Shown piece after piece: positions 1 to 4,372 of a stretch of DNA of 7,660 bases; within the stretch, counting starts at the first letter, position 1; each line of letters opens with the position of its first letter. The DNA is from Herpetosiphonaceae bacterium. GTDB taxonomy: Bacteria > Chloroflexota > Chloroflexia > Chloroflexales > Kallotenuaceae. The stretch lies in assembly GCA_030147335.1 (NCBI GenBank), contig JASKZZ010000142.1:1-7660 (forward strand). Direction: 5' to 3'. The translations under genes were made by a program, and so were the position numbers. The notes beneath the pieces are model-generated. The model ran no database searches. It had not been told where the DNA came from and saw only the letters and a program-made list of their open reading frames with translations.

Positions 1-1
1 C

Positions 2-790
2 CGCGATCATGCAAAAGCTGAGCGAATTGCCGCAGCTCTTGACAGCCAATCAGCAACGCCGATTGATGCGGCGCACAGCGCTGATATTACGCTCCTCACC
101 ATTTCCGACGACGCCATTCCAGACTTTGTGGCACAGATCGCATCAGACGGCGCATGGCAAACAGGCCGTGCCGTTGTTCACGCTAGCGGCGCATCGCCGG
201 CCTCGGTTCTTGCAGCTGCGGCAACATATGGAGCCGAGATTGGCGCGTTTCACCCGCTTGCCGCGTTCGCAAGGCCAGACACAGCGCTCCCGTCTGGCCT
301 AACGTATGCAATCGAAGCGGACGGCCTACTCCATCAACAGTTATGGAACATGGCCAACGATTTGGGTGGGCATCCGATAACGCTCGATCCCGCTGACAAA
401 ACGCTTTATCATGCAGCAGCCGTCATTGCCTCGAACTACACCGTCACGCTTGCAGCACTTGCCACGCAGCTGTTAGAGCACATGGGCGCAACACCAGACC
501 AGGCGTTGCAGGCGCTGCTGCCATTGATGCGTACAACGCTTGACAACATGGAACGTCAGGGACTGCCGCAAGCATTGACCGGGCCGCTGCTACGTGGCGA
601 TGTTTCAACTGTGCAGCAGCATCTGCGAGCACTCGACCAGTCAGCACCGCACGTTGGTGTACTGTATCGTTGTCTAGCCCAAGGTACGCTGCCACTTGCG
701 CAACGACGCGGGCGTGCCGCCGAAAGCGCAGGAGCGTTACAAGACATGATCACACTGCCGGGAGAGCTATTAATGGAGCGGGATGGATAG
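2..790 (+). CDS. Rossmann-like DUF2520 protein, 5' partial; candidate ketopantoate reductase
   Basis: The reading frame is open from base 2 to the TAG at 788-790 (262 codons), so the N-terminus, including the expected GxGxxG dinucleotide-binding loop, lies outside the window. Visible family marks are the end of the Rossmann sheet, ADITLLTISDDAIPDF (fragment residues 27-42), then HASG (60-63), AFHPLAAF (81-88) and the DUF2520 helical part with ASNY and ALTGPLLRGD (191-200). The GTG at 128 is an internal valine codon, not a start, because family-typical sequence continues upstream of it. DUF2520 proteins resemble NADP-dependent 6-phosphogluconate/ketopantoate reductase-like enzymes, and in actinobacteria such as Mycobacterium tuberculosis one lies next to panC-panD. 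Placement 28 nt before panB suggests a role in pantothenate synthesis, possibly reducing ketopantoate; this is inference. Family assignment is confident, the reaction is not. Confidence 0.85.
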   Translation, partial: RDHAKAERIAAALDSQSATPIDAAHSADITLLTISDDAIPDFVAQIASDGAWQTGRAVVHASGASPASVLAAAATYGAEIGAFHPLAAFARPDTALPSGLTYAIEADGLLHQQLWNMANDLGGHPITLDPADKTLYHAAAVIASNYTVTLAALATQLLEHMGATPDQALQALLPLMRTTLDNMERQGLPQALTGPLLRGDVSTVQQHLRALDQSAPHVGVLYRCLAQGTLPLAQRRGRAAESAGALQDMITLPGELLMERDG

Positions 791-803
791 CTGGTGGATT
801 TGT

Positions 804-812
804 AAGAGGAGA
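804..812 (+). promoter_or_regulatory. Ribosome binding site of panB
   Basis: AAGAGGAGA stands 6 nt before the ATG at 819. It decides the panB start. An earlier in-frame ATG at 783 has only a GGAG (775-778) and would add 12 residues (MDSWW...) not expected in the family. Confidence 0.75.
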
Positions 813-818
813 ACCGAC

Positions 819-1655
819 ATGCGGATAGCAATTCAGGATATTCAAGCAATGAAGGCGCGCGGCGAGCGGATTCCGATGCTGACGGCCTATGACTATACAA
901 CGGCACAGATGGTCGAAGCGGCAGACGTTCCCTTGATCTTGGTTGGCGACTCGCTCGGAATGGTTGTGCTTGGCTACGACTCAACCGTGCCGGTCAAAAT
1001 CGACGATATTCTGCATCATGCCAAAGCAGTCGTGCGCGGCACAAAGCGCACGCTGGTTGTTGGCGATTTACCTTTCTTGACGTACACCACGCCGGATCAA
1101 GCGCTGCACAATGCGGGCCGATTGCTGCAAGAAGCCGGTTGTCAGGCCGTTAAGCTGGAGGGCGGGGCTTCGGTTGCGCCAATTGTTGAGCGACTAACCG
1201 CGAGTGGTATTCCAGTTATGGGCCACCTTGGCTATACACCTCAATTGGTCAACACAATTGGAGTGCGTGTCCAGGCCAAAACCAGCAGCGCGGCACGCCG
1301 ACTGATCGAGGATGCTCTTGCACTTGAGCAAGCCGGCGCGTTTGCGGTTGTGCTTGAGCTTATTCCAGCGCCGCTCGCTCGCGCTGTCACAGAACGATTA
1401 CGTATTCCCACAATCGGGATTGGCGCGGGTGACGGCTGTGATGGACAGGTTCAGGTTATCCACGATTTGCTTGGCTTATACACCGATCATGTGCCACGTC
1501 ATGCAAAGCGCTATCGTCGCTTAGCCGATGAAATTCGGAATGCGGTTGCCGAGTACGCGGCTGAAGTTCGAGATGGCAGCTTTCCCACGGCGAGCCATAG
1601 CAGCAAAATGGATGAAGGGGCGCTGCAAGAAGTGCTAGCCCAGTTGGAGCACTAA
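819..1655 (+). CDS. panB: 3-methyl-2-oxobutanoate hydroxymethyltransferase
   Basis: PanB transfers a hydroxymethyl group from 5,10-methylene-tetrahydrofolate to 2-oxoisovalerate, giving ketopantoate, the first committed step of cytoplasmic pantothenate synthesis. The 278-residue product is close to the roughly 264 of E. coli PanB and is a complete TIM-barrel protein. Metal-binding and catalytic positions are present: D44 in VGDSLGM, D83 in GDLPF, K112 and E114 in VKLEGG, and E180 in ELIP. GHLGYTPQ (135-142) and IGIGAG...DGQ near the end of the barrel are also typical. The start at 819 puts TAYDY at residues 22-26, as in E. coli PanB, and has a strong ribosome binding site; the ATG at 783 would overlap the preceding gene. 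It sits between the DUF2520 gene and panC in one operon. Nothing looks truncated or unusual. Confidence 0.97.
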   Translation: MRIAIQDIQAMKARGERIPMLTAYDYTTAQMVEAADVPLILVGDSLGMVVLGYDSTVPVKIDDILHHAKAVVRGTKRTLVVGDLPFLTYTTPDQALHNAGRLLQEAGCQAVKLEGGASVAPIVERLTASGIPVMGHLGYTPQLVNTIGVRVQAKTSSAARRLIEDALALEQAGAFAVVLELIPAPLARAVTERLRIPTIGIGAGDGCDGQVQVIHDLLGLYTDHVPRHAKRYRRLADEIRNAVAEYAAEVRDGSFPTASHSSKMDEGALQEVLAQLEH

Positions 1656-1662
1656 AACAATC

Positions 1663-2511
1663 ATGCAGGTAGTCGATACAATCGCTGATGTCCGGACAGC
1701 ACGTCGTGATTTGGCGGGTACGCTTGGTTTCGTGCCGACAATGGGGTATCTCCACGAAGGGCATCTGGAGCTTGTGCGCCGAGCTAAAGCTGAGTGCGCG
1801 CATGTTGCAGTCAGCATTTTTGTTAATCCGACACAGTTCGGCCCGAATGAAGATTTGGCGCGCTATCCACGCGATATGGAGCGCGACCTCGAATTACTAC
1901 GCGGCGAAGGCGTTGAGCTGGTGTTTGTGCCCTCGGCAGCAGAAATATATCCGCCCGGCTTCAGCACTTATATCGAGGTTGAGAACGTCGCAGCACCACT
2001 AGAAGGCGCTCGCCGTCCAGGTCACTTTCGAGGCGTGGCAACAGTGGTATGCAAGCTGTTCAACATTGTGAACGCGGACCGTGCCTACTTCGGACAGAAA
2101 GATGCCCAGCAAACGGTGGTGGTTCGACAAATGGTACGCGACCTCAACCTGCCACTCAAGATTGTGGTGGTGCCCACAGTGCGTGAAGCCGATGGATTGG
2201 CTAAGTCGAGCCGTAATGTGTATCTTGATACCCAACAACGCGCCGCTGCACCAGTGCTTTATCGCGCACTAACTGAGGCAGCTCAACTGTACGATCAGGG
2301 CACGCGCGACGCCCCAACACTGCTCAAAGTTATGCAGCAGACCATTAGTGGAGAGCAACTAGCTGAGATTGAATATGTTAGCGTCGCCGATCCACGCACT
2401 CTGGCTGAAATCGAAGGAACGATCAACAACGGAGCACTTTTGTCGCTTGCTGTTCGCTTTGGCACAACACGATTGATCGACAACGTGGTACTGGGGCAAT
2501 CAACTGATTGA
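1663..2511 (+). CDS. panC: Pantoate--beta-alanine ligase (pantothenate synthetase)
   Basis: PanC condenses pantoate with beta-alanine, using ATP through a pantoyl-adenylate, to make pantothenate. The 282-residue length matches the family (E. coli 283). The nucleotidyltransferase HIGH motif is in PTMGYLHEGH (25-34, H31 and H34). FVNPTQF (53-59), the pantoate/ATP site FGQKDAQQ (143-150) and the KMSKS-like KSSRN (181-185) are all intact. The ATG lies 7 nt after the panB stop. Its only ribosome binding candidate, GGAG at 1646-1649, is inside the end of panB and 13 nt away, so translational coupling to panB is likely. It is the last gene of the operon; no panD follows in this window. Beta-alanine supply must come from elsewhere. 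Confidence 0.97.
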   Translation: MQVVDTIADVRTARRDLAGTLGFVPTMGYLHEGHLELVRRAKAECAHVAVSIFVNPTQFGPNEDLARYPRDMERDLELLRGEGVELVFVPSAAEIYPPGFSTYIEVENVAAPLEGARRPGHFRGVATVVCKLFNIVNADRAYFGQKDAQQTVVVRQMVRDLNLPLKIVVVPTVREADGLAKSSRNVYLDTQQRAAAPVLYRALTEAAQLYDQGTRDAPTLLKVMQQTISGEQLAEIEYVSVADPRTLAEIEGTINNGALLSLAVRFGTTRLIDNVVLGQSTD

Positions 2512-2523
2512 AGAAAAAGAAGA

Positions 2524-2556
2524 AGGCCAGGGTGAACATTGTGGTCACTCTGGCCT
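2524..2556. terminator. Shared bidirectional intrinsic terminator between convergent genes
   Basis: The arms 2524-2535 and 2545-2556 form a 12-bp stem with one G-U pair and a 9-nt loop. On the minus strand the stem is followed by a T-rich run (CTTCTTTTTCTTC, complementary to about 2512-2524), which suits the minus-strand DUF4388 gene ending at 2576. On the plus strand the downstream tract is only modestly T-rich, so termination after panC may be weaker. The position 13 nt after the panC stop and 20 nt after the opposing stop fits a shared terminator. Confidence 0.8.
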
Positions 2557-2575
2557 CAACTTATTGCACCGGCAG

Positions 2576-3370
2576 CTAACTTCGCAACAGTAATAAAATG
2601 TCGTCATACTCCGTAGCAGGAGTAGTTACCAGCGTTGAAGCTGGACTCATAACTGCTGCTGGAGTTGGAACTCCATCTATCGGTGTAATCGTAGGTGGAA
2701 GCGGCGCAAGCACATCTTCGGGTACGCCGGTCAGCAACTTTGCAAAAAAACTTTTTTGTGGAGCTGCTTTGGTTGGCCGAGGCATTGACGACTCAGCAAC
2801 TGGTGGAAGTGACGGCAAAGGCTCATGGGCAGCCTGACGCTCGCTTAAAGAAACGAGACCACGCTCCTTGAGACGCAGCAACCCAATACAAACTTCCAAC
2901 GGATCACGAGAGGCCCGTCGAGCAACATCAGCGATGGAACGTACGCCATCAACCGATGATAAGATCGGCCAATCCTCCTCGAAAATTCGCACCTGATCGC
3001 CATTAACCGGGCTTACAAGACCAGGAACAACCGCAAGACTAGAAATATATGGACGAACGGTAGCCCATTGCTGAGCAAGCAGTATCGCCTGCTCGATTAT
3101 CTGGAGTGTTGGCTCGCCAATGCTCCGCTCACGTGTCGTAGCGCCCGCTACAAAACGGAAAGGAGCGTCATTGAGCTCAAAAAGCGGCCAGACTGCATCA
3201 AGACCACTTGCCTCGGGGGACGTGGCGTGCGTTAGTTCGCCCTCTCGAAAGAAAAGGCGGTGCAAGCCAGATGGCGTTTGGACCTCAATCGCTCCATCTA
3301 TAAGACTGGCGACGCTAAGCTCCAGCAGCTCTTGCAATGGAAAACGAGATAAATATCCTTCGAGCTGCAT
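2576..3370 (-). CDS. DUF4388 (PATAN-type) protein with winged-helix-like domain
   Basis: The product is 264 residues from the ATG at 3370-3368, which has GAGG four bases upstream (3378-3375). The open frame continues upstream to 3559, but that part has no family-like sequence. Residues about 1-105 look like a DUF4388 domain: MQLEGYLSRFPLQELLEL at the start, then HRLFFREGELTHA (38-50) and a long helix ending near WATVRPYI. Residues about 125-176 (ILSSVDGVRSIADVARR...LLRLKERGLVSL) resemble the winged-helix-like repeat often paired with DUF4388. Residues about 183-250 are rich in proline, alanine and threonine and probably disordered, and the protein ends in an acidic-hydrophobic tail, EYDDILLLLRS. 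DUF4388 proteins occur in signalling and motility networks of Chloroflexota, Deinococcota and Myxococcota, often next to small GTPases or response regulators. The exact role is unknown; there is no signal peptide or membrane segment. Confidence 0.8.
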   Translation of the reverse strand: MQLEGYLSRFPLQELLELSVASLIDGAIEVQTPSGLHRLFFREGELTHATSPEASGLDAVWPLFELNDAPFRFVAGATTRERSIGEPTLQIIEQAILLAQQWATVRPYISSLAVVPGLVSPVNGDQVRIFEEDWPILSSVDGVRSIADVARRASRDPLEVCIGLLRLKERGLVSLSERQAAHEPLPSLPPVAESSMPRPTKAAPQKSFFAKLLTGVPEDVLAPLPPTITPIDGVPTPAAVMSPASTLVTTPATEYDDILLLLRS

Positions 3371-3470
3371 GAGACCTCGCTTCTGAATACACCTGTATTG
3401 TACGAAGCTCAATGGTACAGCGACACAGCCCGTAAGTCCCCTCTTTTTTTTAGTACATATTGACGATAAT

Positions 3471-3500
3471 TTGACATTGTTAACATTCGGTACACATAAT
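3471..3500 (+). promoter_or_regulatory. Sigma-70-type promoter of the zinc-ribbon gene
   Basis: TTGACA (3471-3476, all six bases matching) and CATAAT (3495-3500, five of six) are separated by 18 bp. This predicts a transcript start near 3507 and a leader of about 70 nt before the ATG at 3578. It also argues against the TTG at 3506, which would sit at the transcript start. The spacer contains the palindrome TGTTAACA (3478-3485). Confidence 0.7.
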
Positions 3501-3577
3501 GTCGGTTGAATACGTTTCGTACTGACAATCAGAGAAGATGCTTGGCGTGTAGCAATCAATCAAAAAGGCAAGCAACA

Positions 3578-3985
3578 ATGACCGATACGCGGCTTATGTT
3601 GGTTACTGAGGTACATAATTTTGGTGGATTTTTTGGCGGTGATACCGTTACGTTGAGCGCAACGCCATGGCCCGCCGGTGAAGAAACAACGCTCACAATC
3701 GACGAAAAAGTATTGGAAAACCTTCCCGCACGTCACCTTGTTGCGCCGAATATGCTGTTTCAACTTGACTTTACAGGCGAACGTGTTGATCGAGCACGCC
3801 TGCTAGCATCACGCGCTCGTGAAGAGCTGAGTCAAGCGCTTGGTGACGCGCCAACAAGTGTTTCGTTAGAAAATCCACGTATTCGGGCATATTATTGCAG
3901 CACCTGTCAGCTATGGGTATGCGGGCAACCAACGCAAGCATCCGAGCGATTTGAATGCGTTATCTGCAAGACGATATTAAGCTAA
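3578..3985 (+). CDS. Uncharacterised protein with C-terminal zinc ribbon
   Basis: I do not recognise this 135-residue family. The ATG at 3578 has AAGG at 3565-3568 and lies downstream of a near-consensus promoter; an in-frame TTG at 3506 would add 24 residues but coincides with the predicted transcript start. Residues 1-70 look like alternating beta strands (MLVTEVHNFGGFFGGDTVTL...MLFQLDFTGE), followed by a charged helix about 70-88. The C-terminus has CSTC (C107, C110) and CVIC (C127, C130), with an extra C115, a spacing typical of a zinc ribbon that would bind one Zn2+. There is no signal peptide or membrane segment, so it is probably cytoplasmic. A nucleic-acid- or protein-binding role is possible from the ribbon but unproven. 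No terminator separates it from the small membrane protein gene 112 nt downstream, so the two may be co-transcribed. Confidence 0.75.
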   Translation: MTDTRLMLVTEVHNFGGFFGGDTVTLSATPWPAGEETTLTIDEKVLENLPARHLVAPNMLFQLDFTGERVDRARLLASRAREELSQALGDAPTSVSLENPRIRAYYCSTCQLWVCGQPTQASERFECVICKTILS

Positions 3986-4009
3986 TCCGCATGGCACACT
4001 TTCTGCATT

Positions 4010-4043
4010 GTGTACACTAACAGAACATGAAGTGAGCTGTACA
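4010..4043 (+). promoter_or_regulatory. Pair of TGTACA boxes upstream of the 44-residue gene
   Basis: The palindrome GTGTACAC (4010-4017) and a second TGTACA (4038-4043) in the context CTGTACAAA flank or overlap weak promoter-like elements, CTAACA (4017-4022) and TACAAA (4040-4045), 17 bp apart. The 9-mer CTGTACAAA recurs in the ATPase operator at 4298-4306. A shared regulator is inference. Confidence 0.35.
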
Positions 4044-4077
4044 AACATTCGAGCGGCGAGACGTAGCGGACAGCTCA
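4033..4077 (+). repeat. Inverted repeat in leader of the 44-residue gene
   Basis: TGAGCTGT (4033-4040) and ACAGCTCA (4070-4077) are perfect 8-base complements around a 29-nt loop. If transcribed, they would form a hairpin ending 7 nt before the AAGGAG ribosome binding site. There is no T-run, so it is not a terminator. Whether it matters is unknown. Confidence 0.4.
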
Positions 4078-4084
4078 GCCGGAA

Positions 4085-4090
4085 AAGGAG
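4085..4090 (+). promoter_or_regulatory. Strong ribosome binding site of the 44-residue gene
   Basis: AAGGAG is followed by 7 nt and then the ATG at 4098. This fixes the start of the small gene and is the main evidence that so short a frame is translated; the in-frame extension upstream to 4008 would put this site inside the coding sequence. Confidence 0.75.
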
Positions 4091-4097
4091 AAATTCG

Positions 4098-4232
4098 ATG
4101 GTACTTGGGCTGTTATTGGCGGTCATACTCGTCGCAATGTATGTTTTGTCGCTCACCGCGCTGCAAAGCGTTAAGTCGGAAGTCAAGCTCGCGCCGCAAA
4201 AGGTGTATATCGAGCCAAGACGTCGTCCCTAA
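4098..4232 (+). CDS. Small single-pass membrane protein, 44 residues
   Basis: The frame encodes MVLGLLLAVILVAMYVLSLT (residues 1-20), a hydrophobic segment of about 20 residues, then a short tail ending VYIEPRRRP with five arginines and lysines near the C-terminus. The positive tail suggests an N-out/C-in single-pass inner-membrane protein. An uncleaved signal anchor is more likely than a secreted peptide, since there is no clear signal peptidase site and little would remain after cleavage. Support comes from the excellent ribosome binding site and from a strong terminator 21 nt after the stop codon. I do not recognise the family. It lies directly upstream of the P-type ATPase gene, with related TGTACA boxes ahead of both. 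Small membrane peptides commonly modulate P-type ATPases (KdpF, phospholamban-like regulators), so a regulatory link is conceivable but only inferred. Confidence 0.65.
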   Translation: MVLGLLLAVILVAMYVLSLTALQSVKSEVKLAPQKVYIEPRRRP

Positions 4233-4253
4233 ACTAAAGGCATTGAAGCATAA

Positions 4254-4289
4254 GCGAGATGGGCAGCTGCTCATCTCGTGTTTTTGTTT
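4254..4289 (+). terminator. Rho-independent terminator after the 44-residue gene
   Basis: A 10-bp stem (4255-4264 with 4269-4278, one G-U pair) with tetraloop AGCT is followed by TGTTTTTGTTT. This is a textbook intrinsic terminator on the plus strand, closing the zinc-ribbon/small-protein unit. Its T-tract touches the operator palindrome of the next gene. Confidence 0.9.
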
Positions 4290-4306
4290 GTACATAACTG
4301 TACAAA
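4287..4306. promoter_or_regulatory. Candidate operator palindrome of the ATPase promoter
   Basis: TTTGTACA-TAAC-TGTACAAA is a perfect 8-base inverted repeat around four bases. It also reads as two TGTACA boxes 10 bp apart, one helical turn. It covers the -35 region of the predicted promoter, the usual place for a repressor dimer. It loosely resembles TACA...TGTA operators of CopY/BlaI-type repressors, but with a different spacer; the regulator is not in the window. Confidence 0.6.
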
Positions 4307-4326
4307 TAGGCGCGACACGCTACAAT
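4299..4326 (+). promoter_or_regulatory. Promoter of the P-type ATPase gene
   Basis: TACAAT (4321-4326, five of six bases of the -10 consensus) lies 16 bp after TGTACA (4299-4304, four of six of the -35). The predicted transcript start is near 4333, giving a leader of about 40 nt. The weak -35 lies in the right arm of the palindrome, consistent with a regulated promoter. Confidence 0.5.
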
Positions 4327-4372
4327 AGAGCTTGAATAATTTCTCATCCTTTCAAGATACGTGGGATACCGC

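Noticed and set aside
9..302. Open frame of 97 codons overlapping the start of the DUF2520 gene
   Set aside because: It lies in another frame of clear DUF2520 coding sequence, and the product is arginine/histidine-rich without family features.
2217..2221. KSSRN in PanC with lysine where many homologues have methionine or leucine before SSRN
   Set aside because: Variation at this position is, as far as I recall, ordinary in the family, and the SSRN residues are intact, so it is not a defect.
3397..3402. Possible minus-strand -10 box TACAAT for the DUF4388 gene
   Set aside because: Well placed about 27 bases before the start codon, but no acceptable -35 lies 16-18 bp upstream, so I do not call the promoter.
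3371..3559. N-terminal extension of the DUF4388 protein by 63 residues
   Set aside because: The extension is cysteine/lysine-rich and unlike the family, crosses the divergent promoter region, and the ATG at 3370 has a GAGG site and a domain-typical start.
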